NCBI GenBank assembly: GCA_031292575.1
Contig: JARLGX010000033.1
Span: 1 to 64,000 of the forward strand
From: Paludibacter sp.
GTDB lineage: Bacteria; Bacteroidota; Bacteroidia; Bacteroidales; Paludibacteraceae
DNA: 64,000 bases
Direction of reading: 5' to 3'
Part shown: one piece after another, positions 35,762-44,657 of the stretch
Position numbering within the stretch: position 1 is the stretch's first letter
How the letters are laid out: each line of letters begins with the position of its first letter
Program-made: the position numbers and the translations under genes
Notes under the pieces: model-generated
Database searches by the model: none
What the model was told of the DNA's origin: nothing
The model's input: only the letters and a program-made list of their open reading frames with translations

Positions 35762-36895
35762 ATGAAGATTCATGAATATCAAGCCAGACAACTCTTTAGG
35801 AAGTATGAAATACCAGTTCCTGAAGATGTATTATGCTACACTGTTAGCGAAGTAGAAAAAGCTGCACGCGATTTAAATCGTATGGTGGTAGTAAAAGCAC
35901 AAGTTTTAGTAGGTGGGCGTGGAAAAGCGGGAGGTGTTAAACTTGCACGAAACGTAGATGAAGCTGTATCTGCCGCAAAGCAAATACTGGGAATGGATAT
36001 AAAAGGATTTAAAGTTGAAAAAGTATTAGTTGCTGATGCAGTAGATATTACGAAAGAATATTATGTCGGCTTAATTAATGACCGGAACACTAAAACAGTA
36101 ACTTTGATGGTTAGCTCCGAAGGTGGAGTTGAAATAGAAGAAGTAGCCAAAACAAATCCGGAAAAAATCATTAAATTTCACATAAATCCTCTTACCGGAT
36201 TACTTGATTACCAGGCCAGAGATATTGCTTTACAACTTTTTAGCGATATAAAAGTTGCACAAAAAGCAGCTTCAATTTTCAAGAAACTTTATAAACTATA
36301 TGTAGAAACTGATGCAACTATTGCTGAAATTAATCCGCTGGTATTGACTCCTGATAATGAAGTATTAGCAATTGATGGGAAAATGAATTTTGATGATAAC
36401 GCACTTTTCCGTCAACCTGAGATATTGGCAATGCGCGAACCTGACGAAGATGAATTGGTTGAAATTGACGCTCATAACAAAGGGCTATCATACATACGAT
36501 TGGATGGAAATATTGGTTGCATGGTAAACGGTGCAGGACTGGCAATGGCTACCATGGATATGATAAAATTATATGGTGGAGAACCTGCTAATTTTCTTGA
36601 TATTGGAGGCAGTTCAAGTCCTCAAAAAGTGATTGATGCCATGAATATTTTATTAAATGATAAACATGTGAAGGCAGTAATGATTAATATTTTCGGTGGA
36701 ATTACACGATGCGATGATGTGGCAAAAGGATTGATTAAAGCAATGGAAGTCATTTCAACTGACATTCCAATTGTGGTACGACTTTCAGGCACAAATGCGG
36801 CTGAAGGATTAGAATTATTAAAACAAACTAATCTCCCAACTGTAAGTTCCATGAGCGAAGCAGCTCAAAAAGCTATCGAATTAAGCAGATTATAA
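35762..36895 (+). CDS. sucC: Succinyl-CoA synthetase beta subunit (ADP-forming type)
   Basis: 377 residues, ATP-grasp fold: MKIHEYQARQLFRKYEIPVP at the N-terminus, VVKAQVLVGGRGKAGGVKLA for nucleotide binding, EINPLVLT (metal) and the C-terminal CoA-ligase part ANFLDIGGSSSPQKVIDAM with INIFGGITRCDDVAKGL. It binds succinate and nucleotide; SucD carries the phospho-His. In fermentative Bacteroidales this step links succinyl-CoA to the propionate/succinate pathway. 29 bp separate it from sucD. Confidence 0.95.
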   Translation: MKIHEYQARQLFRKYEIPVPEDVLCYTVSEVEKAARDLNRMVVVKAQVLVGGRGKAGGVKLARNVDEAVSAAKQILGMDIKGFKVEKVLVADAVDITKEYYVGLINDRNTKTVTLMVSSEGGVEIEEVAKTNPEKIIKFHINPLTGLLDYQARDIALQLFSDIKVAQKAASIFKKLYKLYVETDATIAEINPLVLTPDNEVLAIDGKMNFDDNALFRQPEILAMREPDEDELVEIDAHNKGLSYIRLDGNIGCMVNGAGLAMATMDMIKLYGGEPANFLDIGGSSSPQKVIDAMNILLNDKHVKAVMINIFGGITRCDDVAKGLIKAMEVISTDIPIVVRLSGTNAAEGLELLKQTNLPTVSSMSEAAQKAIELSRL

Positions 36896-36924
36896 CCATT
36901 TTGATACAATAAAAACATAACATT

Positions 36925-37797
36925 ATGAGCATATTAGTCAATAAAAATACAAAATTAGTTATTCAGGGAATAACCGGGCGAGATGGTAAATTTCATACCG
37001 GAAAAATGAAAGAATACGGAACAAACATTGTAGCAGGAGTTTCGCCAGGCAAAGAAGGTCTTATACTCGATGGAGTTCCTGTTTTTAATTCAGTGGCAGC
37101 AGCTGTTAAAGCAACCGGTGCCAATACATCTATCATTTTTGTACCCGCGCCATTTGCAGCTGACGCCATATTAGAAGCTTCGGAAGCAGGGATAGAACTG
37201 GTTGTGGCTATCAGTGAAGGTTTACCCATTCAAGATATGATTCGGATAACACCTATTCTGAAAATGAATGGAACCCTGTTAATCGGACCAAATTGCCCTG
37301 GTTTAATTACTCCCGACGAAGCACTTGTAGGAATTTTACCTGCCAATATCTTCAAAAAAGGGAATATCGGATTCATTTCACGCAGTGGCACATTAACTTA
37401 CGAAGTTGTAAATTTACTAACTTTAAATGATTTTGGGCAAACTACCTGTGTAGGAATTGGTGGTGATCCTGTTGCAGGTCTATATTTTATCGATTTACTG
37501 CAACGTTTTGAAGATGATCCGGAAACAATTGCGGTTGTAGTTATTGGCGAAATTGGTGGAGATGCAGAAGAGCAGGCTGCACAGTTTATTGCCGATAAAA
37601 TGACAAAACCTGTGGTAGCATTCATTGCAGGTCAAACTGCCCCTCCCGGAAAACGAATGGGACATGCCGGTGCCATCATTTCAAGTGGTTCGGGAACTGC
37701 GGCAGAGAAAATTGCCGCATTCAATAAAGCCGGCGTTCCAGTGGCCAAAGAACCGAATGAAATTCCTGAATTATTGAGACAAAAACTGAAAAAATAA
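36925..37797 (+). CDS. sucD: Succinyl-CoA synthetase alpha subunit
   Basis: 290 residues: CoA-binding Rossmann domain ([20 protein letters not shown]), [20 protein letters not shown], and the phosphorylated His in [20 protein letters not shown] (GHAGA). It ends at a strong terminator. Operon with sucC. Confidence 0.96.
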   Translation: MSILVNKNTKLVIQGITGRDGKFHTGKMKEYGTNIVAGVSPGKEGLILDGVPVFNSVAAAVKATGANTSIIFVPAPFAADAILEASEAGIELVVAISEGLPIQDMIRITPILKMNGTLLIGPNCPGLITPDEALVGILPANIFKKGNIGFISRSGTLTYEVVNLLTLNDFGQTTCVGIGGDPVAGLYFIDLLQRFEDDPETIAVVVIGEIGGDAEEQAAQFIADKMTKPVVAFIAGQTAPPGKRMGHAGAIISSGSGTAAEKIAAFNKAGVPVAKEPNEIPELLRQKLKK

Positions 37798-37820
37798 AGC
37801 TTAATAAAATATTTAATAAA

Positions 37821-37854
37821 GACTCAAAGTTTAGTTACTTTGAGTCTTTTTTTC
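37821..37854 (+). terminator. Terminator of sucCD
   Basis: GACTCAAAGTA pairs with TACTTTGAGTC, followed by a run of T. Confidence 0.9.
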
Positions 37855-37904
37855 TCCTAAAATAGAATCAGAGAATTAGTTCATTATTTCCTACCTTTTG
37901 GTAA

Positions 37905-37935
37905 TTACACATTGTTTTTCTCAACATTTGTGTAA
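37905..37935 (+). promoter_or_regulatory. Possible activator site upstream of modE
   Basis: TTACACA (37905-37911) and TGTGTAA (37929-37935) form an inverted repeat with a 17-bp spacer, 66-96 bp upstream of the sigma-54-like element at 38001. Just before it, TTTCCTACCTTTTGGTAATTA resembles the block upstream of nifH and nifE. It may be a binding site for NifA or another enhancer-binding protein; inference only. Confidence 0.4.
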
Positions 37936-38000
37936 CTTCTAAGCCACACTCTTTCATTTTAAATACACTTAAATATCTATTTATAAGCACATTGAAACAA

Positions 38001-38016
38001 TGGCACAGGAATTGAA
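38001..38016 (+). promoter_or_regulatory. Sigma-54-like promoter of modE
   Basis: TGGCACAGGAATTGAA has the invariant -24 GG (TGGCAC) and, 10 bp further, a G in TTGAA. The canonical -12 is TTGCA, so the last conserved C is replaced by A. The same departure occurs before nifH and nifE. Confidence 0.5.
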
Positions 38017-38092
38017 ATGCCTTGTCCGGAATAAGAAACTTTTTGGTGCACAAAAATAGGTTCCGATTTCCAACAACAAATATGCAAGAACA

Positions 38093-38446
38093 ATGAACCA
38101 TCAGATTTTCAACATGGGTGCAGAACTTTCATTCTATCGCGAAGGTGAATTATTTCTCGGCTCAATACAAATCCGACTCTTAAAACAAGTAGCGATTGAT
38201 GGATCAATACACGCAGCAGCTAAAAACCTGAAAATGTCATATCAACATGCCTGGCATATTCTCGATAAACTTAATCTTTTGTCGCCTGTGCCAATAATTA
38301 TTAGACAAAAAGGTGGCAAAGACGGTGGCGGTTGCAGGATAAGTCCGTACGGTATGAAACTTATACAGACTTACGAGAAAAAAGTGGTCGACATTATTCA
38401 GTTTCTTGCTCAAAGTAACAGCGAATTAGAAAGCTGTTTTTTTTAG
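38093..38446 (+). CDS. modE: ModE-type molybdate-responsive regulator (DNA-binding domain only)
   Basis: 117 residues corresponding to the N-terminal winged helix of ModE: FLGSIQIRLLKQVAIDGSIH, AAAKNLKMSYQHAWHILDKL (recognition helix) and GGKDGGGCRISPYGMKLI. The molybdate-binding di-Mop part of full-length ModE is absent; a separate 68-residue Mop protein is encoded at 42352. It likely controls the adjacent porin-modABC operon. Preceded by a sigma-54-like promoter and followed by a hairpin. Confidence 0.85.
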   Translation: MNHQIFNMGAELSFYREGELFLGSIQIRLLKQVAIDGSIHAAAKNLKMSYQHAWHILDKLNLLSPVPIIIRQKGGKDGGGCRISPYGMKLIQTYEKKVVDIIQFLAQSNSELESCFF

Positions 38447-38448
38447 AA

Positions 38449-38478
38449 TAGCGATATTCTTATTTATGAATATCGCTA
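38449..38478 (+). terminator. Hairpin after modE
   Basis: TAGCGATATTC pairs with GAATATCGCTA around eight AT-only bases, followed by AAAAATTT. The stem could end the modE transcript; its CGATAT/ATATCG arms could alternatively be an operator. Confidence 0.5.
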
Positions 38479-38491
38479 AAAATTTAATTAG

Positions 38492-38515
38492 CGTTGTTCT
38501 TTTTAGGTTATAACG
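38492..38515 (+). promoter_or_regulatory. Possible ModE box before the porin-modABC operon
   Basis: A 24-bp site starting CGTT and ending ATAACG, the same length and ends as the Escherichia coli modA operator as I recall it (CGTTATAT...ACATAACG). The right half (ATAACG) fits well, the left half only in CGTT. It lies 16 bp before the start codon at 38532. Confidence 0.4.
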
Positions 38516-38531
38516 AAAAAAAAATAAAAGT

Positions 38532-39824
38532 ATGAAATCAATTAAAGTAAAAAAGATTTTAGTCGTTTGTATAATGAGTTTTATCTCAGTCATTACATTT
38601 GCTCAAACAGTAATAATCGATGGAGAAATTCGTCCGCGTATTGAAAATCGCGATGGCTTTACCAAACCGTTACTCACAACTAATGATCCGGGAGTTTCCG
38701 CAATTCAACGTACACGTATTGGAATGACTTTTACAAGTGCAGCTATGAGCACACAAATCACGTTGCAGGATTCCAGAACATACGGACAAACTCCAAATTC
38801 ATCGAGCGTTGCTACAACCGGAATTTTTGAAGCATGGGCACAAATGCTTGTAGCACCTGGCGTTTCTTTTAAAATAGGTCGTCAGGCGTTGCAGTACGAC
38901 GATGGTCGTCTTTTCTCAGCCTCCGATTGGAGTAATACGGGAACTTCGCACGATGTGGCATTAATAAAATACTGTGTGAACGATTTTCAGGGACATTTAG
39001 GGTTGGCTTATAACAACAATTCAATTATTTCTTCCGAAACTTATTATAGTCCAATATCAAATTATCGATATATGGGGTACGTATGGTTAACTAAAAACAT
39101 TGCTGATGCTTTAAATCTTAGCATTCTCGGTGTAGATGAAGGAGTTCAAGATACAACCAAAACAAAAAATGGAGTAAACTATCTTAAAACCAACATGTAC
39201 CATGCTTACACTTTTGGTGGAAATTTAAAGTATTCAAATGAATCTTTGCCAGTAAGCGCCTTGGCAACAGCTTATTTCCAAGCTGGAAAGAACAGCGCAG
39301 GGTCAAAAATGAACGGAAAGATGCTGGCAATAAAAATTAATTATAAATTTTCGGATATAATTTCGGCAAATATTGGAACCGACTATGTTTCGGGCGATAA
39401 TAATACAACTGATGGAACCCAATCGAATTTCAAGAAATTATATGGTAGTGACCATACTTTCTATGGATTAATGGATTATTGGGATGTGGCTTTGACACAG
39501 GGATTGCTGGACTATTACGCCGGTGTAACAGGTAAAATTGGAAAGAATTTAAGTTTAACTGGAACTTATCATCTTTTTAACTCTGAATTTTCGGGGAAAA
39601 ATAGCAAAGGAATTGCCTTCGGCAAAGATTTGGGTTCTGAATTTGATTTAATTGTAAATTACAAATTAAATACCTGGACATCCGTTCAAGCTGGTTGGTG
39701 TACCTATTTTACTACTAACAATACCCTTGTGGCTAAAAATATAATAACTTCTGCAACAATACCAGCCATCCGAACTCCTCAATGGGCGTATGTAATGTTC
39801 TCTATCAAACCAAAGTTTCTATAA
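38532..39824 (+). CDS. Outer-membrane porin-like protein of the molybdate operon
   Basis: 430 residues. Signal peptide (KILVVCIMSFISVITFAQ) and a long beta-barrel pattern: IDGEIRPRIENRDGFTKPL, AIQRTRIGMTFTS, ARTYGQ-like turns, and aromatic residues at strand ends, finishing with YVMFSIKPKF. It resembles alginate-export/porin-like barrels of Bacteroidetes, in which RTRIG and the mid-barrel GRQALQYDDGRLFS (AGRQxxxYDDxR-type) occur. Position directly before modA suggests an outer-membrane route for molybdate; inferred from context only. Confidence 0.72.
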   Translation: MKSIKVKKILVVCIMSFISVITFAQTVIIDGEIRPRIENRDGFTKPLLTTNDPGVSAIQRTRIGMTFTSAAMSTQITLQDSRTYGQTPNSSSVATTGIFEAWAQMLVAPGVSFKIGRQALQYDDGRLFSASDWSNTGTSHDVALIKYCVNDFQGHLGLAYNNNSIISSETYYSPISNYRYMGYVWLTKNIADALNLSILGVDEGVQDTTKTKNGVNYLKTNMYHAYTFGGNLKYSNESLPVSALATAYFQAGKNSAGSKMNGKMLAIKINYKFSDIISANIGTDYVSGDNNTTDGTQSNFKKLYGSDHTFYGLMDYWDVALTQGLLDYYAGVTGKIGKNLSLTGTYHLFNSEFSGKNSKGIAFGKDLGSEFDLIVNYKLNTWTSVQAGWCTYFTTNNTLVAKNIITSATIPAIRTPQWAYVMFSIKPKFL

Positions 39825-39827
39825 GCC

Positions 39828-39918
39828 CTCCCCCTTAAAGGAGAATAAGATATATACACTTTGATAAAACTTTAAAAAATAAATTTGGTCTTTAAGCCCC
39901 TATAGGGGTTTGGGGTCA
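39828..39918. repeat. CCCC/GGGG element (class B) before modA
   Basis: Left arm CCCTCCCCCTTAAAGGAG (39835-39842 region) and right arm TTGGTCTTTAAGCCCC followed by TATAGGGGTTTGGGG (39885-39915), separated by AT-rich sequence. The right arm is nearly the same as those before nifI2 and nifN. The modA start codon is 15 bp behind it, so this element forms the whole porin-modA junction. Confidence 0.8.
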
Positions 39919-39932
39919 TAAAAATTCAAATT

Positions 39933-40688
39933 ATGAAACGAATAATCATCTCATTAACGATATTGCTCAGTACAATATCCATGTCGGCTCAAAAAGTAAA
40001 TGTAGCCGCAGCAGCCAACTTACGTTATGTGTTGGAAGAAATTAAAACAGTTTATGTAAAGCAAAATCCTAAAGCGAAAGTCAATCTGACTTTTGGAAGT
40101 TCAGGAATGTTGATTCAACAAATTCAAAATGGTGCAGCCTTCGATTTTTTTATGGCTGCCGACAATGAGTTTCCGTTGAAGTTGAAAGAAAAAGGGCTTA
40201 CCACCGGATCTATGACAACCTACGCTTTTGGAAAATTAGTTATGTACAGCAGCACTTTAGAACTCAATAATAAAGGATTGGAAGTTCTAAAAAGTCCATC
40301 AATAAGAAAAATAGCCATTGCCAATCCCGAAACCGCACCTTATGGCGAACGGGCTTTAGAGTTGCTGAAAAGCCAGAAACTATATGATGGATTAAAATCG
40401 AAAATTGTTTTTGGCAACGATATCTCACAAACAGCACAATTTGCTTTTACCGGAAATGCCGAGATTGGTTTTATCGCCCTTTCGCTGGCTTTGGCTCCCG
40501 AAATGGCCGGGAAAGGAAGTTATTACATTATTCCACAAAAAATGTATAAACCAATAGAACAGGCTTGTATCCTTATCAAAACACCTGTTTTAAATACTGA
40601 AGCATCAAAATTCAAAAAGTTTGTACTCTCGCCTGCAACAAAAGGGATTTGGGAGAAATGGGGATATGGATTAGTTGGAAGTCGGTAA
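39933..40688 (+). CDS. modA: Molybdate ABC transporter substrate-binding protein
   Basis: 251 residues. Signal peptide (MKRIIISLTILLSTISMSAQ), then the ModA signature VNVAAAANLRYVLEEIK, TFGSSGMLIQQIQNGAAFDF (oxyanion-binding Ser) and ADNEFPLKLKEKGL. In the periplasm it binds molybdate and delivers it to ModB. Molybdenum is needed for FeMo-cofactor, explaining its place next to nif. Confidence 0.93.
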   Translation: MKRIIISLTILLSTISMSAQKVNVAAAANLRYVLEEIKTVYVKQNPKAKVNLTFGSSGMLIQQIQNGAAFDFFMAADNEFPLKLKEKGLTTGSMTTYAFGKLVMYSSTLELNNKGLEVLKSPSIRKIAIANPETAPYGERALELLKSQKLYDGLKSKIVFGNDISQTAQFAFTGNAEIGFIALSLALAPEMAGKGSYYIIPQKMYKPIEQACILIKTPVLNTEASKFKKFVLSPATKGIWEKWGYGLVGSR

Positions 40689-40772
40689 CTTTTCCAAAGT
40701 TTAGGACTTTGGAAAAATCGGATTAAATAAATAGTAATAATCGCGATTTAGAAATCGCGAAACCGAAGTAAG

Positions 40773-41450
40773 ATGATGGATCAGGACTTTATAAATACAC
40801 TTTTACTTACCGGCAAATTGGCCGGTTGGACTACGGCAATACTGTTTGTCGTTGGGTTTCCATTGGCCTATTTGCTGGCGTATAAACGGTTTTGGGTAAA
40901 ACCGGTCGTGGAAGCGTTGATTAGTATGCCAATGGTTTTACCTCCAACAGTATTAGGTTTCTACATGTTAGTAGCTTACAGCCCACAAAATGCATTTGGC
41001 AGGTTCTTATCAGACCATTTCAACACTCGGTTGGCATTTAGTTTCGAGGGTGTGCTAATTGCCAGTGTACTTTTTAGTCTGCCGTTCATGATTCAGCCTT
41101 TACAAAACGGACTGACCAGTATTCCGAAAAGTCTTCGTGAAACTTCGTATACGCTTGGGAAATCCGAATTCACAACTTTTATTCGTGTCTTAATTCCAAA
41201 TATGATTCCATCAATCATTACAGCTGCCGCCATGACTTTTGCACATTGTATCGGCGAATTTGGCGTGGTGATTATGGTTGGTGGTAACATGCCGGGCGAA
41301 ACACGTGTGGCTTCCATTGCCATATTCGATGAGGTTCAGGCACTGAATTATCACACTGCCAATCAGTATTCAGTCGTGTTATTTATTATATCATTGGTAA
41401 TACTTACATTGGTTTATAGTATTAATAAAAGAAACCCAATAAACTTATAA
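40773..41450 (+). CDS. modB: Molybdate ABC transporter permease
   Basis: 225 residues, five transmembrane helices (for example LAGWTTAILFVVGFPLAYLL and ALISMPMVLPPTVLGFYML). The cytoplasmic loop SLRETSYTLGKSEFTTFIRV and AMTFAHCIGEFGVVIMVGGN is typical of ModB/CysTW-type permeases. Upstream, ATCGCGATTT pairs with AAATCGCGA (40739-40760), a palindrome of unknown role. Confidence 0.93.
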   Translation: MMDQDFINTLLLTGKLAGWTTAILFVVGFPLAYLLAYKRFWVKPVVEALISMPMVLPPTVLGFYMLVAYSPQNAFGRFLSDHFNTRLAFSFEGVLIASVLFSLPFMIQPLQNGLTSIPKSLRETSYTLGKSEFTTFIRVLIPNMIPSIITAAAMTFAHCIGEFGVVIMVGGNMPGETRVASIAIFDEVQALNYHTANQYSVVLFIISLVILTLVYSINKRNPINL

Positions 41451-41452
41451 AA

Positions 41453-41568
41453 CGACCCCCGTTCCCTAAAGAGGAGGAAGAGATTACATTAGTTCAATAG
41501 AAATATGAATATAGAAAATTTAAGAGACAAAACTAACTTCGACTCCCCTTTAGGGGTTGGGGGTTCTT
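41453..41568. repeat. Degenerate repeat carrying the modC start codon
   Basis: The left arm is worn (ACCCCCGTTCCCTAAAGAGG, 41455-41474), the right arm is intact (CTCCCCTTTAGGGGTTGGGG, 41543-41562). The start ATG at 41505 lies between them, and translation runs through the right arm, giving TNFDSPLGVGGSL at the N-terminus of ModC. Compare the intact copies at nifE, nifB and nifV. Confidence 0.8.
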
Positions 41569-42263
41569 TATGTATTACAATAACAAAAGCCATGCTAACC
41601 TCTGAAGGCACGACAAATTTAGAAGTCTGCACCGAAATTAACGACAATGAATTACTTTGTCTGTTTGGACATTCAGGTGCCGGTAAAACCACGTTGTTGC
41701 GTATACTTGCCGGACTTACAAAACCTGACAAAGGACTAATTGTGTTTAATGGTATGGTTTGGTTCGATTCTGAAAAAAAAATAAATATTCCGCCACAACA
41801 GCGGAACGTGGGTTATATGTTTCAGGATTATGCGCTTTTTCCAAACATGACAGTAGAACATAATATCCGCTTTGCACAAAAAACAAAAGATAAAAATGAA
41901 GTCGATCAATTGATAAAACTTTTTGATTTAGAAGCATTGAAAAACCAACATCCCGCAAAACTTTCGGGCGGTCAGAAACAACGTGTGGCATTGGCCCGGG
42001 CATTAGCTGCCAAACCTAATGTATTGTTACTTGACGAACCGCTTTCGGCTCTTGATTTTGACATGCGGCTGGCATTACAACATGAAATCCGGAAAGCACA
42101 CGAACTATTAAACACTATTACTTTAATGGTCACACATGATTTGCAGGAAGTATTTCATTTGGCAACTTCGGTAGTAATACTTAAAAACGGAAATGTAATA
42201 AATCAAGGCAAACCAGTAGATGTGTTTAGTCAGGATAAAACTCCTTACCTTTATTTAAAATAG
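41505..42263 (+). CDS. modC: Molybdate ABC transporter ATP-binding protein with a repeat-derived N-terminus
   Basis: 252 residues. ATPase motifs: FGHSGAGKTTLLRILAGL (Walker A), KLSGGQKQRVALARALA (signature) and VLLLDEPLSALDFDM (Walker B), with VTHDLQEVFHLA. It lacks the C-terminal di-Mop domain of enterobacterial ModC. The first ~25 residues (DKTNFDSPLGVGGSLCITIT) are not part of the family: they are encoded by a CCCC/GGGG repeat which also provides the start region. The natural family start would be close to CITITKAML. Confidence 0.92.
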   Translation: MNIENLRDKTNFDSPLGVGGSLCITITKAMLTSEGTTNLEVCTEINDNELLCLFGHSGAGKTTLLRILAGLTKPDKGLIVFNGMVWFDSEKKINIPPQQRNVGYMFQDYALFPNMTVEHNIRFAQKTKDKNEVDQLIKLFDLEALKNQHPAKLSGGQKQRVALARALAAKPNVLLLDEPLSALDFDMRLALQHEIRKAHELLNTITLMVTHDLQEVFHLATSVVILKNGNVINQGKPVDVFSQDKTPYLYLK

Positions 42264-42351
42264 ATTTTTGAGAGTACAATATAAATTTAAGTCAACAAAT
42301 AATGATATAGACACAACTATCAATTATAAATTATTTAAAAATCAGTAAATT

Positions 42352-42558
42352 ATGGAAATCAGTGCAAGAAACAAAATCAAGGGAACCATTGAAGAAATTA
42401 CATTGGGTAGTGTAATGGCTAAAGTAAAAATCAACATTGGCAATGGAAATGTAATCAGTTCAGTAATAACTATTGAAAGTGTGACCGATTTAAAGCTTAA
42501 AGTTGGAGACGTGGTTTATGCTATCGTGAAATCAACTGAAGTTATGATAGGTAAATAA
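42352..42558 (+). CDS. Mop domain protein (molbindin)
   Basis: 68 residues, one Mop domain: MEISARNKIKGTIEEITLGS, then AKVKINIGNGNVISSVIT and VGDVVYAIVKSTEVMIGK. Molbindins bind molybdate or tungstate as hexamers and store or sense it. Here it may substitute for the sensor domains missing from ModE and ModC. Confidence 0.92.
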   Translation: MEISARNKIKGTIEEITLGSVMAKVKINIGNGNVISSVITIESVTDLKLKVGDVVYAIVKSTEVMIGK

Positions 42559-42634
42559 ATTAAACAATACACAAAAGATGAAGTCAATGGGCGTTTTTTT
42601 GTCGCTATATTATTCATTTTAAAAATAAAAGCAA

Positions 42635-43120
42635 ATGGAAGATATCATCATTAAACCAATTGGAATAATACATACACCACACACCGATGTAAAAAATATG
42701 CCAATTCAACCTATTGCTGCCGACGGCGTAAAAGGTTATATCGAACTGTTACCGGAATTTGCAGCCGGATTAAAAGACCTGGAGGGATTCTCACACATAA
42801 CGCTGATTTATCATTTTCACAAAATAACTGGTTATGAACTTACTGTAGTTCCATTTATGGATATCGAGACGCATGGTATTTTTGCAACTAAAGCCCCGAA
42901 AAGACCCAATGCCATTGGTATTTCTACTGTAAAACTAATTGGTATTGAAGGAAATGTTGTACAAATAGAACAAGTAGATATGCTCGATGGAACTCCGCTG
43001 ATTGATATAAAACCGTTCTATCCACGATATGATAATCGAGAAAACGTAAAAATCGGTTGGCTTGAAAAAAATAAGAATCTCCCCTTGGAAAAACTACGCT
43101 CCGATGAGCGGTTTAAATAA
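42635..43120 (+). CDS. TrmO/TsaA-like SAM-dependent methyltransferase family protein
   Basis: 161 residues: KPIGIIHTPHTDVKNMPIQP, DLEGFSHITLIYHFH and GIFATKAPKRPNAIGISTVK are the signature of the YaeB/TrmO fold, which in E. coli methylates N6 of t6A37 in tRNA. The usual S-P-x-R-P-N-P/x-I-G-L-S appears as APKRPNAIGIS. Members of this divergent branch are often found next to molybdenum genes, so the substrate may differ from tRNA. Unclear whether it is truly TrmO. Confidence 0.7.
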   Translation: MEDIIIKPIGIIHTPHTDVKNMPIQPIAADGVKGYIELLPEFAAGLKDLEGFSHITLIYHFHKITGYELTVVPFMDIETHGIFATKAPKRPNAIGISTVKLIGIEGNVVQIEQVDMLDGTPLIDIKPFYPRYDNRENVKIGWLEKNKNLPLEKLRSDERFK

Positions 43121-43130
43121 CATTTTTTTC

Positions 43131-43316
43131 CTACTTTTTAAGTATAATTCCCTACATGAATGTAGGATTCGTTACTTTTCCAACTATTGAAAATGCCCTA
43201 CTGTACCTTTTTTATACATCATAAAATATTTTTTTATTCCATTTGTAATCAGAACATTACAAGTCCATAAACAGGATCAAAAACGAGCACGAAATGTTAA
43301 TGGCACGATAAATGAA
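43131..43316 (+). promoter_or_regulatory. nifH regulatory region (upstream block and sigma-54-like promoter)
   Basis: At 43151-43166, CCTACAT and ATGTAGG form a palindrome with a GA centre, preceded by CCTACTTTTTAAGTATAATT (from 43130). ATTACAAGT at 43256 and TGGCACGATAAATGAA at 43301-43316 follow. The last has TGGCAC for -24 and, 10 bp beyond the GG, TGA rather than TGC for -12. The same blocks occur in the same order before nifE. I read this as enhancer sites for NifA and a sigma-54 promoter; the transcript would start ~50 bp before nifH. Confidence 0.55.
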
Positions 43317-43342
43317 TAACAGGTTGCAGGTTTAAAAGTTAA

Positions 43343-44203
<861 letters not shown>

Positions 44204-44208
44204 TTTAT

Positions 44209-44248
44209 TGGTTAACCGGTTAATCGGTTAACTGGTTAATTGGTTAGG
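44209..44248. repeat. 8-bp tandem repeat after nifH
   Basis: Five units: TGGTTAAC, CGGTTAAT, CGGTTAAC, TGGTTAAT, TGGTTAGG, beginning 5 bp after the nifH stop codon. Adjacent units can pair (GGTTAACC), giving hairpins. It may stabilise the nifH message relative to downstream genes, or vary in copy number. Confidence 0.85.
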
Positions 44249-44281
44249 AAGTAGAAAATTAATTATAAACATAGCCTTCTT

Positions 44282-44307
44282 ACTCCCCTTTAGGGGTTGG
44301 GGGTAGG
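44282..44307. repeat. CCCC/GGGG repeat arm before nifI1
   Basis: A right-hand arm (ACTCCCCTTTAGGGGTTGGG) ending 19 bp before the nifI1 start codon. No left arm is visible; the 8-bp repeat after nifH takes its place. Confidence 0.8.
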
Positions 44308-44325
44308 TATTAAAACATTTATTAT

Positions 44326-44652
44326 ATGTATTTATTAAGAGCAATTGTTCGTCCTGAGAAATCAGCTGTTGTTATGAAAGCGTTATTTGACGCAGGCTTT
44401 CCGGCAGTAACTAAATTAGCCGTTTTTGGTCGTGGTAAACAACGTGGTATCAAAGTAGGAAATGTAACATACGATGAGCTACCAAAAGATTTGCTGATGA
44501 TAACCATTCCTGCAAAAGATAAAGATTTTGTGATCGAAACTATTATGGAATCAGCTCGTACTGGAGAACAAGGCCAGTTTGGTGATGGTAAAATATTTGT
44601 TACCCAAGTAGACGAAAGCTACACCATTTCCAGTGGTAGAAAAGAAGTTTGA
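44326..44652 (+). CDS. nifI1: P-II-like nitrogenase regulator NifI1
   Basis: 108 residues, GlnB fold: MYLLRAIVRPEKSAVVMKAL, the T-loop region FGRGKQRGIKVGNVTYDELP, and GQFGDGKIFVTQVDESYTIS (GDGKIFV ATP-binding). With NifI2 it forms a complex that binds dinitrogenase and blocks electron transfer when ammonium (low 2-oxoglutarate) is present. It lacks the uridylylated Tyr context of classical GlnB. Confidence 0.93.
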   Translation: MYLLRAIVRPEKSAVVMKALFDAGFPAVTKLAVFGRGKQRGIKVGNVTYDELPKDLLMITIPAKDKDFVIETIMESARTGEQGQFGDGKIFVTQVDESYTISSGRKEV

Positions 44653-44657
44653 AAGTA

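Noticed and set aside
40688-40760. Hairpins between modA and modB as terminators
   Set aside because: TTTTCCAAAGT/ACTTTGGAAAA and ATCGCGATTT/AAATCGCGA have no U-run, and modB plainly belongs to the same operon.
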